NCBI GenBank assembly: GCA_947034885.2
Contig: OX344758.2
Coordinates: forward strand, 2,854,501 to 2,918,500
Direction of reading: 5' to 3'
DNA: 64,000 nucleotides
Source of the DNA: Thuidium tamariscinum
Lineage: Eukaryota > Streptophyta > Bryopsida > Hypnales > Thuidiaceae
Below are positions 1 to 13,589 of the stretch, piece after piece. The notes beneath the pieces are model-generated. The model saw nothing but the letters and a program-made list of their open reading frames with translations. It was not told the origin of the DNA and did not search any database. Each line of letters begins with the position of its first letter. The stretch's first letter is position 1. The position numbers were made by a program, and so were the translations under genes.

Positions 1-167
1 CCCGTGGGGCTTTTTCTCCAGACATGGCTCGGGGGCTTTGGATGAGGGCTGAAATGCTCATACTACGTCCCCCAAGTGGTGGGGATGCTCTGATGCATTA
101 GAGAAATTTTGGACTCTGCAAAAGGCCACTACAGTTTGACAAGTCAATCTACTTCTTAAACCCTACC

Positions 168-304
168 AGCATCCCTATGCCTACTCTTCAAAAGTTCAAA
201 TGCCACACTTTAAATATTTTGGACCATTGATCTTCCTTTGATAAGAAAGATCAATGGTTGAAAATATTCAAAGTGTTACTTTAAAGTGCAGGTATGGGGA
301 TGCT
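168..304. repeat. Palindromic MITE-like repeat
   Basis: Two arms of about 60 bp face each other. The left arm runs from AGCATCCCTATGCC to CATTGATCTT and the right arm from AAGATCAATGG to GGGGATGCT, separated by about ten bases. The whole unit could fold into one long hairpin. A further GGGGATGCTCT occurs at about 79-91. No coding capacity is seen, so a small non-autonomous DNA element is the likely identity, but no target duplication could be shown. Confidence 0.5.
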
Positions 305-2764
305 CTAATAAAACAAAATCTCTAAGAGAAACAACTTTCATTTTGTGTGAATTTCGGGACTTACAAATAATATGATCTACAATTGTCTTGAGAAGGGACT
401 TGCCGCACCCTTCTTCCATTTGACTATTGATGTTTGTGATTCAATGCTTTGACAATTGGATGTATTGACAATGAGCAACAATAGGAGAAAAATTACTATG
501 CTTCCAAAATGAAAGTAAGTTGGAGTCTTTTCCAATACTTCTTAGCAGCCCTCAGAGAGTCCAATTTTTTTATAATGGCTTGCCTCTACTTCGATTTTGC
601 ACTCTGTTTTTCTTCCTGGCTTGTAGATTGCATCATTTGCTTGGAAGCAAATGACGTATTTGGTGCATTTCTAAAATACCCACATGAGTAATTTAGACTG
701 CACTTGGAAAATAAAAATTGGTGCATTGGAATTTGTTAAAACATTAAATCTTTAGTGCATGGGGAAAGATTTGAATTTGGACTCATTTTGTACTTCTATT
801 GCATCACTTTTTGCTATGGTGCCTAGTTACTTTTATTATTAGAGGAGTCATTTTTGCAAATTTTCTTGTTGGCAAATGAAAGGATGTTCTATTAGAACAA
901 ATTTTGGAGAATAGACAACCGTTTTAGGTCAATTTATTTTGTTGTTTTTATAGTATTGAGGAACAATTGACTACTATCAGCCCTCATAAATACAAAAATA
1001 AAAATACATAAATGAATAAATGAAATTTGGTCTTGAAATTGAAAAAAGAGTTGGAAACAAAATTTACAAGTTTTTTTTAATTAAAATTTGACTTGGCCAT
1101 CTACCAACTACATTAGATTGCAATAGTGGCACAATTCTTGACGGGTTTTTTTATTGTGCTGGAACTTATAGTCTTCTATACAGCCAAATCTCATCTCATG
1201 ATAGTATATATTTTATTTCAATTGGTGCTTGGGTTATACCGGCAAAAAGTTAATCAGTTTTTTATCTTTAAATTTTTTTTAAGGAGTTTTACAAAAAAAC
1301 TAAGCTCATAGATACTTGTTTGAAATCCATTTTGTCCTTAGAAGGGCAATTGAGGCTAAGGTAAAAACATCCAAAATTGCCATAATAAAAAAATGGACAT
1401 AGTTAGAGCGGTCTTTTTTTAGGGTTTAGGGATTACTTAGATTTTGTCCTAAATTGAACAAAAGGTCAATGTTTTTTGAGTTGTAATTATAATAAAAAAA
1501 ATTGGATTTTAGATGTACAAATTCAAATTAAACATGTTAGAGATTACATGGAAAGAAAATGTAACATCATCACATATGGAGTGAAAGATTGTAATGTTTG
1601 ATTATAAAGGTGTTAAACCATAAAAGTGATATGAAGTTTCAATCTTCTTTTTAGTTTTGTGTATTAAATCTAGAATTGAGTTCACCAAAAACATAACAAA
1701 GTAAAGAACATAACATGTGTAACCACAATTAATTTATAATTTTTCAAAATATATTCTATAATTTTTTTAAATGAATATCTAATGTGATTTTTTCCCCAAG
1801 ATTTAGAGGTATTTGAGTTTGACTTCTAAAACCCAACACTAAATAATAAAGATATGCCATAGATACCCTTGCACAAAATCTAGAATAGAAAAATTATGAA
1901 TACTTATTTTTTAAATCTTATTTTTGATGCAAAAATAGAACTTTAAGATAAACTTGTTTGAAAAATGATTAAAAACAATACTTTAGTAAGGATTTGTTTA
2001 GTATTTTATTTTGGCGATTTGTCATCATTTTACATTGAAATAATGGGCTTTGTACCAAGCCCATAAAACATAAATAGTAAAATCTTAGATGCAATTGCTC
2101 CAAAACTTCAAATCAAAAAAATCTTTGATTCATAAAATTGCCAAGTTAAGGATGAAACATAAAATTGTGGAAATGTAATATATATTAATGTATTATTTTT
2201 TATTCAATATGTAGATGAATGTTGAAATTAGGAGTTCTACTATAACATTTAATATCGCTACTTTGGCACTTCATAAAAAATGAAAAAAAAACCTTGATAT
2301 TGTTTAATTTCAAAGTTTTATTGACATTAAAAAATATGGTGCCTTAGACATTTAGTAATTGACCCCGACAAGATTTAGAACTCCAAATGGAAACTCAAAA
2401 AGCTTTAATAAATTAAACTTCCAAACACAAGTGAAATGGTTGTATTAAAATATTGTTCAAACTATGAAAAATCAATATAAGGTAATGATACATAATAACT
2501 AATTTTTTGAAGGAAAGAAAAAAAGATTAATATGTATTTTATAGCCCATTATTTTGCTACATATTATACAAATCAAATCAATTAGTATTTTGGGAAAACC
2601 ATAGTATAAAGCAATACCATAGACTAACTTATTGATTTTACACGTGTTCAAAGGTCAATCTTTGCCTTTTCTAGAAAAAAAAAATATATGAAATTGGATA
2701 AAATGGCACATATCAAGAATATATGGTACTATCCCTTGTGATGATGCATCCCAAACTTCACCTT
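305..2764. other. AT-rich intergenic DNA, no gene seen
   Basis: This stretch is AT-rich with many homopolymer runs and only short chance reading frames, none with recognisable protein features. At 2211-2290 it holds one copy of a dispersed motif (containing ACTATAACATTTAATATCGC and TTTGGCACTTC) that recurs near 48.3 and 49.4 kb. Confidence 0.6.
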
Positions 2765-4786
2765 GCAATTAAACTCCCCCCCCTTCTTTGTAAAAATCAA
2801 GAGACATTGATCTTATATCCACCCTCCAATGCCGTGGATCTTGAAAATTAAACAATATAAGATATAGATATAGATATGGATGTAGAAGACAAATACATAA
2901 TATAAATATGAATATAAAATACATACAGTATACATATGGAAATGGCATTAAGTCATATTGATTGCTTGACAAATAGATTCTAAAAAATACAAGAATGGAA
3001 GGGGTAATTAAGTCTATTTGAAGTTGGGGTGAATTAACCAACAAAGGGGGTAATTAAAGAAAAAAATTCATCTGAAACTAATTGTTTGAAAACCTTAGTC
3101 TCACTATTCACTCAAAAAATATAGTACATCTTCCTTTTCATATACACTTTAAATATAACAAATAGATTTATTGTTTAACACATTTGACTTTCTTATTTAA
3201 ATAAATTTGATATATGTCATGTAACAATAATATAAGGATTGCATTTTTTAAAATTATTCCTATCACTTAAAGCAACCAAAGTTGAATTTATATAGAATAA
3301 AGTAAAATATAATAATAAATATTTTTTCATCCCAATTATAATATAACTACTATAGTTCTAAAACAAACTTGAATACATATAGTACTTTAAAAAAATAGAA
3401 AATTTGTTCTAGATACAAATCCATATTTGAATGAAGATGGAAGCTCATAATGATTTCAAGTGAAATATTTTGTGGACTTAAAAAATGCCGTTAGAGTGAC
3501 AAAAATAAGGGAAATCCAATTTTTTTTTACATCCTAATATATAAGCCAAAAAAATTGTTAAAATATGACAAAATGACAAAAAGAGGCAATCACTACTGTT
3601 TGATTAATTTCCCTACCCCCTCATCAGAAAAATCAACAACCGTTGGATTTGAATTAAAAAAAATCCCACCCTCCTTTCAAGAAAAATCAACAACTATTGA
3701 ATATGGATATGGATATGGATATGGATACTAAATATTGGTACTAATATTGAATACATATACCAATACTTAAAATTGATGCAAATACAAACACTGATACTGA
3801 ATATGGATACAGTATACAAATTATCATATAATTTATCTCATATCCTTTGTATCCAAGCCCACCTTGTAAGAATTATAAGAGGGGGTGGGGGTGGGGGATT
3901 TACAAGTTAAAAAAATTTTAAATTTTAAAATTTAATATTTATATTAGATTGGGAAGGGAGGGGGGTTAAAAAAATATAAAAAGTTTAATATTTAAAATTT
4001 AATGTTTAAATCAAATTGGGAGGGGGGAAGGTGCAAAATTCTTAAATTTTTAAATTTTTATAGTTTTTGAGCTCATTGTGACACAATTTGTCACACAATG
4101 ACAATAACAATGAGCTCAAAAGAGGTAGTCACTACCTCAATTCAAGTTTACAATAACTTGATCACAACCTGTCTTTCAACCTGTTATTTGGGTGGATAGT
4201 CACAATAACACTACTTTGTATCATGTTATATCTCTAAAAGATGGTTATATGATAAAACATTTGACAGATATATAATTTTTTTTATTGATAATTTTTTATT
4301 GGTGAATACATATTAGTAGAATGAGTTGTGTATATATTCATGTAGTGATTGTGTAAGTAAAGTGCAATGTTTGCTAAATGCAAGGTATTGCATTGTGTCT
4401 TTTTAGTAGATAGTGGGACAAAGGTTTTCAAATAATTAGTTTCAGATGAGTTTTAGGATAATCATCCCCTCCATTGGTTAATTCACCCCAACTTCCACTA
4501 GGCCTAGTTAATCTCCCCATTCTTGTATTTTCTAAAATCCATTTGACGAGCAATTGATATAGGCTATTGCCATTTATGTATATATATTATATATATTTTG
4601 TCTTTGTATTCATATTATGTATATGTCTACTACATCCATATTTATACCTATATCCCAAAGTATTTATATCTGTATTGTTTATTTTTCAAGACCATTGGCA
4701 TTGGAGAGGAAATATAAGATCAATGGCTCTTGATTTTTACAAAGAAGAGGGGGGGGGGGTGAGATTATTTGAAGCTTGAACTTTTA
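2765..4786. repeat. 2-kb element with about 350-bp inverted arms
   Basis: The arm at about 2770-3110 is matched in reverse complement by about 4400-4760. Matching landmarks include TTTTCAAACAATTAGTTTCAG against TTTTCAAATAATTAGTTTCAG, GGTTAATTCACCCCAACTTC in both, and poly-C/poly-G tips next to TTCTTTGTAAAAATCAAGAG. Chance frames in the two arms therefore translate to similar peptides; these are not a gene. The interior (3110-4400) is AT-rich and contains a GGATAT hexamer run near 3698-3728 and a G-rich run at about 3880-3897. It looks like a decayed inverted-repeat transposon or foldback element. No transposase is visible. Confidence 0.6.
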
Positions 4787-5389
4787 GAATGTATCATCTC
4801 AAGAAATAGTTAAACATAATATTCATCATATCCACAAATTACTTAGAAATCATTTATACAATCTTGAATAACTTTATAGATTGCCACCAATAATGTTCAC
4901 AAACATTCTACTTCAATATTCATCAAAGTTTCATTATTTATTTTTTTAAATTGAAAACTTATCATTAATTGACCAACTAAAATTCCATCATAAAATAATC
5001 TCTTCATTTTTCTTTCTATGATTTGTTACCTTCCTTGACATTTCCGATCCAAAGTCATTTCAACTTTGATGTCTACTATGATGTCAAAGCAACTACTTTT
5101 GAGCACCTAGGACCAAAAAAACCAATAAATAAATGATGCAAGTTGAACCACACGATCAAGTTGCTCGTGATAAACAATGCCCTCAACCAATTGAATCAAC
5201 GTAGGAAACTACATGGAAGGTGTGCACGCAGATTAAAAACCAATGCAATTCCGCCACCTGTCCGTAACCGAAGTTACTATCGTAAGTCCCCATTTCTCAA
5301 AGCAATCGACCTTACCAGAGGATAAGCTTAAACACCAACTGAAAACTGACGCGACTTATCCATAACACAGCGGACCCCCTTAGGCGGGT
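4787..5389. other. Intergenic DNA upstream of the fructokinase region
   Basis: Base composition changes from AT-rich to balanced at about 5,100. A short reading frame at 5143-5325 has no recognisable domain, and I regard it as chance. Confidence 0.4.
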
Positions 5390-5443
5390 GGACGGCGTCC
5401 GATTTTTTCAATGTCCTTACGGAGCGTCCTTCGGACGCCGTCC
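5390..5443. repeat. GC-rich perfect hairpin
   Basis: The 13-base arms GGACGGCGTCCGA and TCGGACGCCGTCC are perfect reverse complements around a 28-base loop. The hairpin lies about 660 bases upstream of the fructokinase start codon, in the presumed promoter. It could be a protein-binding palindrome or a transposon relic. Confidence 0.5.
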
Positions 5444-6101
5444 TGACCTTTCTGAAGAATGCGATATCCGAGGGAATGTGCACCCATATCGAAGAATGTG
5501 AGCGAGTATCGAATCATCAAAATGCTTGGCTTAACTGTAGTATTAAGGTTTCACAGGATTCCTTGATACACTCTCGATTCGTTAAGCTTGTTCAACGCTT
5601 GTACTTGGCTGTGTGATTCTTGCGAGCCTCCGGCGCCTGGCCTGGCTGGTTGCCTGTTGCGCATGCCGCTTCACTAGATTCGTATACTCTGTTTGCGCTT
5701 CTCGTATTCGCATTACGTGTTTTGGGTTCAATCAGTAAGTCTGTGTCGAGGATCGTTGGCAAGCAATCATCTCTTGTAACTCACTGAAGGAAGAAGGAGA
5801 GAGGAGGAAGCATTTCCGTCTCGGTTGGGACGCCCGCGGCTACTTTGTGGGTTTTTTTTTTAATTTGGGTTTCCGGAGGGGGTGGAGAGGGACCAGACGG
5901 TAGCCTTCAGCAAACGCGAGCTTTCTCGGGGAGCGGGTCCGACGACGAACGGATGTCCCTAATCAGAGCAGAACACGCTCGTACCTGCTGAAGCTCATTT
6001 GCTAGGGTTAGGAGTGGTTTTGAAGGGGAGGTCAAAGGCTTAGCTTAGAAGGGGAACAGGTAGGGAGACGAAGCAAACGGGGGAGAGAGAGAGAGAGATC
6101 G
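5444..6101 (+). promoter_or_regulatory. Presumed promoter and 5' leader of the fructokinase gene
   Basis: This GC-balanced stretch lies directly upstream of the fructokinase ATG. It includes the plant telo-box-like GCTAGGGTTAGG near 6001-6012 and a GA-repeat at about 6081-6098 just before the start codon. GA-rich leaders are common in plant genes. The transcription start cannot be fixed from the sequence, and no clear TATA box was seen. Confidence 0.4.
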
Positions 6102-9100
6102 ATGGATACCTTGTGTTATAATGTGCAGTCGTCTGCACGAACAGGTTCGACAATGATGTCCTCGAGATCGGGATCGGGATCGGGGTCGAAGTCTGATTTG
6201 ATCTCTTCTACGAGGAGATCGTCGTCGTCATCGTCTCCGTCTCGTCCTTTGGGTACATCGCTTGTGCATCGTGGGTTTGGCATCACCTTGAAGCGAGGGG
6301 CAGTCAAGGCTGTTTCCTCGCGACGGATCCCTCACATTGTGGCTTCAGCAGGTACGAGTGTGTTCTGCTCTGGTTAGGCTTGGTTTTCCTTGCAAGTGTA
6401 TCGTGTTAAGGTTTGGATCCCACGTCTTCTTATGATGCTCACAAGGGGGCGTTTCCACTCGTAGACAGCACTATTTCCGTTAGACACTGCATACGGCATG
6501 AAAAGTTCTTCCGTTTCCCACTTCATGGGCTTTCAAGCTACAGTGTCTAGTAGAAAGAGGAATAGTTGCTTTATCGTTGAATCTGCCACATAGGATGCTC
6601 GAAAACGGAATGAGGGTCTCCTTTTCAGTTCTTGCCATTTCTCGAGTGGGCCAATGTAATAGGCCAATGATATGAGTCCAATTCATTACCTTTCTTTAGC
6701 TGCTGCCCTTTAACCTCGGAAGCCTATGATGCTCCCATCAATTTGAAAGGCGCTTTATTTTGGACATTTGCAGGTAAGTTTTTACTTCCTGAATCGTTTG
6801 TACGGTAGGGGATACTACTTGCTTTACTTTATGCATTTTTGCACATGTGTGTATTGGAGAAGATAAGTAGAGAGCCGTGAATTGATCACTTTGAGTACGA
6901 GAGTCAAATATGTTTGGCATTGTATGAATTTCTGATGCAATCAAGTACAGTGGGCACTCATAGTTCACTCTAAGTGTCAAAGACAACCCCATTTCCATTC
7001 AACAATTCGTAACATAGACATTTAGGCCAAGTCATGCTACCCCACTTACTAATGAGTCCAACAAGTTTAGGGTAGATCTTTTGCTGTTATATCAGGGGAC
7101 GGTTTATACGAAATGGAATCAGATATCGAAGTGCACTTTCCATGTAACTTGACTATATGGGGAATGTAGGAGTGTTCATTAGTATGGGGTAGAGTGTTGC
7201 TCACGAGTCAAACAGTGTGATGCTCAATGGCGAGAATGTACTAGAGTTGTAGATTTTAGGGCGTCATGTTCCCTGAGCTTCAATTTCCTCCAAGCATGGC
7301 TCCTCAATTGGGCAGCGTAATCATGGCAACACTTCTTAAGGAGTGATCTTCAAGTACCGTAATGGAGGTGATGATAACAAGGTGGACTTGTTTGGTGTTG
7401 TGTGCTTGCAGGGAAGAACGACTTGGTCGTCTGCTTCGGGGAGCTTCTGATTGACTTTGTGCCCACGGTGGCAGGCGTCTCCCTAGCTGAAGCTCCTGCA
7501 TTTAAGAAAGCACCGGGAGGTGCGCCTGCTAATGTGGCCTGTGGGGTAGCCAAGCTTGGTGGGAATGCTGCGTTCGTGGGAAAGGTTTGTCACTGTCGCG
7601 TTTCCACGTACTTTGAATGTCTTCCGGAAATTGTGTCCTCTTCCCCCTATTGCAGGTTTTAGGTTTTGCCAGGGCTCTTTTTCTTTGTTGGATTGCACTC
7701 AACCCTCTCTATTGACACACACTAGAATTGCACATTCCTCAGAAACTGTCATAATGACAAACTCTGTAAATGCACATTCCTTGTGTGTACCGTACTCAGA
7801 ATCTGTCGTGCTGTTTTTGCATCTGATTGGATAGCTTGAACACCTGTGAGACTGCGTTGTGAGGCTCCTTTGTACCCTTCTGGCACTGTCATGGGTGAGG
7901 TTGAGTGTGTAAAGTCAAGATTTCTGGCATTTTATTGTTTGTTAAACAAATTAAGAAACACATTTGTCGTTTGTTAAAAGACATTTGCAACAGAATTGTA
8001 GGTGTACTATGGTGAGGTGGCAACTCTTTGTTGCATGTAAGCTTCAATTTCCCTATCACACAACCACCGTTTCCAAGGCTCGTCTTCAATCACTTTTAGT
8101 GCACAATTTGGAGGATTGAGTTGGGAATGATCTCATTGTATTTGATATCCAACTTTCCATATTGAGCATTAAGTTTCCCAAAAACGTATTGTAGGTTTTG
8201 AGTAGGCTTTGAGCTGCAATCATTGAAATCCTCATTGTGAATGAATGTTTGAGAGTTGGAAGGAGCGCTTAGTGGAAACTGAAACGCATTCCTATAAAAT
8301 CGAGTGGTTCTTTCCTTGATTTGTCATTGCTGACATTGCATGAGCTGTTCAGAAATGCACACGACTGCTCTGAACATCACAATTTTGTTGAAAAGATTTA
8401 CTTAGATTGAAGTTCAAGATTGAAGGTTGAAATGAGCGATCTTGGGGCTGTGGTGGGAGAGGGCCTATAGGTGGTGTGTATTGTTTTACTTTAGATTAAG
8501 TGTAACCGGCGTGAATTGATGTTTTGGTTTTACTGTAAACCTAATTCGCTATTTATAATGGTTATATCATTTAGCGGTGCACCATGAGATTCTCGAAGCG
8601 TCTCATCATAGTGAGAGTTTGGGTCTTCTGCAGGTTGGGGATGACGAATTCGGGTACATGCTTCGCGATGTGCTCAAGGACCAGAAGGTGGAAACGAAAG
8701 GTATTCGGTTTGATGCACAAGCCAGAACAGCCCTAGCATTTGTTACATTGCGGGCTGATGGGGAGCGGGAGTTTATGTTTTACCGCAACCCTAGTGCTGA
8801 CATGCTCTTTGATATAACTGAGCTGGATACTGATTTATTAAAGCAGGTACTGCTTACTTGTGTGCACGGAAGGTGCAAATATTTTATCATGTTTTACTGT
8901 TTTGCTGTCTTGTTTTCACTCCTAGATTGGTGTGCGGTTTGTGAATAATTACCACCATGATATAGGTAATTTCTTATGTCAATTTCAGGCGGCCATTTTT
9001 CATTATGGTTCCATAAGCTTGATCACGGAGCCATCTCGATCAACACATTTGGAGGCAATGCGCATTGCCAAGGAAGCAGGCGCAATATTGTCCTATGACC

Positions 9101-10589
9101 CAAATCTTCGACTGCCTTTGTGGCCATCGGCTGCGGCCGCCAAAGAGGGCATTAAGTCTATCTGGGATCAAGCTGACATCATTAAGGTTTTTTGCATGAC
9201 CGTCATACCCAAATTTCTCTTTTGATATCAATAGTATGATATTATAGGAAGCTCACTTTCTTTGAGTTCTGGTTTGAGACATTAAGCCAGCTTCTTATCA
9301 TACCAAGCCAAAACATAAGAAAGACGTTGGTTGCTGCTTCTCGCATTTATTGTTGATTCCAGCTGCTTATGTTCCTCTTCGTTTGCAGTTATCACTATGA
9401 AGGTGTCCTGTGTTTCTAGAACATTTTAAGTTACCCTTTTGACTTGACTTTGAGACATTTTTACATTCTCAGAATGAGCTTATGAGCGATGAGTCGTTTT
9501 TGATTTTGTGAAACTGGAGTTAACGAAGTGACTGTTTGGTTTTGTAGGTCAGCGACGAGGAGGTCATCTTTCTCACCGGTGGCGATCCCAAGGATGATGC
9601 CGGCAACTTAAAGTTGATGCCGCCTGGATGCAAGTTGATGCTGGTGACTGAGGGTGGGGAGGGGTCTCGTTATTACACACCGGTACACATTTGTACTCGA
9701 GATTTCAGTTATTTTAATCGTAGTATGAAGTAATTGCGTGATATGCTGTGAGTATAGTAAGAGTTCATATCACTTCGAGGACTAAGGCTTTGACCGAATG
9801 CTGTTTTAAACTGCCATTAGCATCCGCATCTAACGAAGTTTTTTTTTTAGAATTATAATTTGATGTTTCGGTGACTATGATTGTGAACGTTCGCTATTTT
9901 ATTGATGATTTTGGAAAAGCATCAGCGTTCTGTGTTCATTTCGTTTTTTTCTTATTTTGACACCTACTTCGTGGCTCTGGAAATGCAGAAGTTTCATGGT
10001 CAAGTAGTAGGTCACGATGTACAGGTTGTTGATACCACCGGAGCTGGTGATGCGTTTTGTGCTGGCCTCCTGAGTCTGCTTGCGATATCCCCTGATATTA
10101 TTGAGGTAAGAACCTTGCTTCGTATGTGCAGACTAGTTTAAGTTACGCTCTAACTATTTCAGTTCTAGTGTAATATATATGTTTATTACTCTTAGTTTGC
10201 CTTTTGTGTTAGCCAGAATACCCCGGCACAATTTATGAATGCGGTCATGAATTGACGAACGTGCTAGATCTGATTATCATTGAGTTTAGTTCGGATTTTG
10301 TACATTGTAATCAGTGAACGTTTTTCGTGTCTATTGGTTTCTCGAACCACAGTAGCGTTCCTTGTAATAACCATAGTACGCCATTTCTGGAAGATGAATG
10401 TCGGGCTTTGACATGTTGTGTGCTCTACTGTAACAACGGCCACAGGATGAAGCCAAGTTGCGTGAAGCCCTCGCGTATGCAAACGCTTGCGGAGCCATTA
10501 CGACAACCGAAAGAGGAGCCATTCCATCGCTTCCAGATAAAGAGACTGTCTCAAGGCTCTTAAGTAAAGCTCGTAGGCTCCCTGTGTAG
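6102..10589 (+). CDS. FRK: Plastid-targeted fructokinase (PfkB family), 7 exons, 409 aa
   Basis: It phosphorylates fructose to fructose 6-phosphate with ATP, feeding starch and glycolytic metabolism. Exons: 6102-6351, 7412-7584, 8634-8846, 8989-9186, 9548-9682, 9989-10105 and 10446-10589. All junctions are GT-AG and all phases agree. The first 84 residues are rich in Ser and Arg and poor in acidic residues, as expected of a chloroplast transit peptide. The mature part starts with the nucleotide-fold strand [15 protein letters not shown] (about 85-99). The PfkB sugar-binding motif GGAPANVA is at about 119-126. [10 protein letters not shown] begins exon 3. The C-terminal PfkB signature DTTGAGDAF is at 338-346, with the anion-hole glycines and Asp344 as expected catalytic base. 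The length after transit removal (about 325 residues) is normal for plant fructokinases. An AATAAA lies just after the stop. Family assignment is firm; plastid location is inferred from the N-terminus. Confidence 0.95.
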
Positions 10590-12669
10590 CAAACAAATAA
10601 ACTTCCTTATGTTATAATCCGACGAAAAAAATGCTCTATTTCGTTATTTTACTCTATTTTGTTATATTTATCTGAAAAGCGGAAGGGGCCTGTCCGAGTG
10701 ATGAGTTTATGGGTAGTCATGTTATTATCTTGCCTTGGGCTTTGTATTTTCATGGAAGTTCAGCGTGCTTTGATATATGCGGGAACTGGTCACCTCGGGC
10801 TTGCCAGGGGAATAAAGAGTTCTGAACCATTCAATCGGGTTGTTGGAGGCTAAATCTCTTTTTTTTTGCGAAATCACTAAATAACTGTACTCGTGATTAT
10901 GAAGAGTATTTCTGTTTGGGTGATTGGTACAGCATGATTTTCCTTGCTGAACCTTGTACTGGAGCATGTCATATAATTATGTGTCCTTTGCCTGTATGAA
11001 AGGGTTTCTCCTACTGCCAAGTTGAGAGTGTCCAACTGGTAACGTCATTCTTGGAGCTGGGTATAAGCCATTTTTTTTCCCGCAGTTTTTCTCTTTATAA
11101 TGTTCTCATGTGCGTTGCAATTTCCTTTTTTCCTGGTTCTTCTATTATCCTTCAGTATTATTGTTAAAGGATTACTCCGTGTCCCACTAAAAGCTTCCTA
11201 ATTAGGCTGATTTATAGTCTTTGCAAGAAGAATTTGAGAAGCATTTAGAGGGAGTATTTCTTATTTTGTTATGAGTGCTCAATGTCAGTACAATGGTCTT
11301 AACCTTTAGTCAGAAGGATGCTAGCCTATGATCCAGATAGTCACTCCAAAATGATTTAATTTCTGGACCAGTAGGTGCATTCTTCATTCTTCATTTCTTT
11401 AGTGATCTGAAAAGTCATGTATCACACACTTTTTGACCCACTTTTAGGTCGCTATATTGTTACAAGATTATCAAAGAAGCTCTACTTTTGACATTTCTTA
11501 CTTTCAGTTCATTGCTTTGTTGTAAATTCTTCTGACATGCTACTAATGGGTGTAAAGTCTTTCTGGGTATCTAGGACCGGGTATGGCAAAGTGGTGGCTG
11601 AAGCCCATTAAAATTAAGGTAATGTAACTGCAGTAATTGAACCTGAAGTCCCGTCCTGTCAGCCAAGTTTTACAGTGATTTGACTTTGTTCCCTCCAGGA
11701 AAACCATCCTGTGTGTTGGTGTCAAAGGCGAATCCTTCATGGCAAGGGTATGAAAGATGGAGATTCCGGAACTCCACAACAAGCTTGTGAAGAATCATGG
11801 CTGTGCTTATTGTTCCTTGAAAACAACTGCCGAGGACTGAAGAATCTAGGTGCAGTGAAGAAAGTCTTTGTGAGGTAACACCTAAGATTACACAAATAAG
11901 CAATTTAGCATAGTTCCCATTATTATATTGAAAAGTTTTTTTTGTGGGGTCTTGTTGGTAGTCAATATGGGATTTTAGATTCTCGTAGAATGCAATTTTT
12001 GGGGCACTATCTGAATAAACTACAAATTTTTAAATAAGTACTTTCAAGATTGATGATAGACTCTCATGAATAGTAGGAGTACATTGTAGGCAAGAATTTA
12101 GAGTAAGTGGTTTTAGAAAGCATTCAAAATTAGGTGTAGTTGCCTCAAGTGGAAAACATCTTATTTGGTTGGCCATTGCTCAAAAAAAGTAGACCACAAG
12201 AAAAAATTGAACAAGACAAAATTGAACTAAGACCAATTAACTAATTTTGGACAAATCCATAGTTAGAATTAATATCACATTTATAGTTGAATGATAAAAA
12301 CATGTTCATATAGTCCAAATGTGAACTTCTGAATTAAAATGGATCAAAATCATCATTTTGTATCAAATAGAATTTAAAATAAATGAATACTAAACAAGTA
12401 TTGGTTGCCATCTAATATGTTTTCATTTGTAGAGAATGTCCATAATTAGCAAAAATGTTCTAATTAAATTGAAGTTAATTGTGCTTTCAACTTTGTTATG
12501 CAATTCTATATTTTAATGCAATTTTTTGTACTTGATTGAGTGTAGTTGATTAAGATTTAAGCATCTAATAAAATTTTATTTTGTATGGTTTTGGTGTTGT
12601 TCAATCACAATCTTGTGCATTTCTAGATGTAAGTGTTGTCTTACACATATAGAGATATCTTTTGCTCAA
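10590..12669. other. 3' flank of fructokinase and intergenic DNA
   Basis: The first 1.3 kb has gene-like base composition and probably includes the fructokinase 3' UTR. Beyond about 11.9 kb it becomes AT-rich. Short frames, for example at 11543-11903, show no domain or codon pattern that I would call coding. Confidence 0.5.
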
Positions 12670-12843
12670 TTGATACAATAGTAGTGTGGTTTTGGTAGTC
12701 TTTATAAAGTATATGCCATATCTCAAGTGTGGAATGTGTGCGTACATATATGGTAATGATATAATATTAGTGTGGTTTTGGTAGTCTTTGTAAAGTACGA
12801 GTGACATTTCATGTGTGGAATACGTATGTGTACATGGTATTGT
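12670..12843. repeat. Two-copy tandem repeat, 86-bp period
   Basis: TAGTGTGGTTTTGGTAGTC starts at 12682 and again at 12768. Each copy is followed by a similar tail containing a TGTGGAAT motif. The copies are imperfect, so the duplication is not recent. Confidence 0.7.
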
Positions 12844-13589
12844 TTTGTAGTATAGGTAGAACGTCTTGTAGTGCATCCCTTTGTAGTGCAAAACAATCAA
12901 TAATGGAGTTTGTAGGTGGGGCTAATTTGAAGAACATTTTGTGAAAAATAGTATTGGAAGTTGCACCTCTTTGACAATAAAAAATCTCTCATATTGCATA
13001 GTCCCAATACCATGCACTAGGAGAGGTTCTACTTGCATTCAAAATCACATACATGACATGGTTTGAGATATGATGGATGTTTTTTTACAAATTTGTGAAA
13101 TGACTTTGACTTTGATATTGATGCATATTTTTTGAAATTTTAAGAATGACATACTTTACTATGAGATATGATATTTAAAGAATATTGTGAATAATTGTAA
13201 TGCCTTAGACTATAAAATACAATATTTATAGAATATTGTGAATAATTGTAATTAGACTATTGCCTTGTCTTTAAGATAAGAATTAAGAGCTTGGTCAAGA
13301 AGATTGTAAAAGATTGTAAATATTTGTATTTCAACCTCCTATAGCTTGTAACTTGAAATCCCAATGAACTCTAAATATAAACATAAAACATACTAATTAA
13401 TAAGAATGTTTCACAAGGAATTCAAACCTCTTGATCATAGAGAGAGAGATCAATCTTTAAAGAGAAAGTCTCTTCACTATTGAACTCTCTTATATAATAG
13501 AGACTATCAATAAAAACTATTCAATCTTTGGTTCTATCTAGATACATCTACTAAAGTATAATTCCTTGTTATACTTCTCTAAAATATAT
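12844..13589. other. AT-rich intergenic DNA, nothing recognised
   Basis: No coding signal. ATAGAATATTGTGAATAATTG-type sequence occurs twice in near-tandem at about 13175-13255, which suggests local slippage. Confidence 0.5.

Noticed and set aside
2769-3044. Hydrophobic 91-aa minus-strand frame resembling the frame at 4567-4779
   Set aside because: The similarity comes from the inverted repeat arms; composition is simple and there are no gene signals.
12601-12900. 99-aa minus-strand frame
   Set aside because: It is produced by the 86-bp tandem repeat; no start context or domain.
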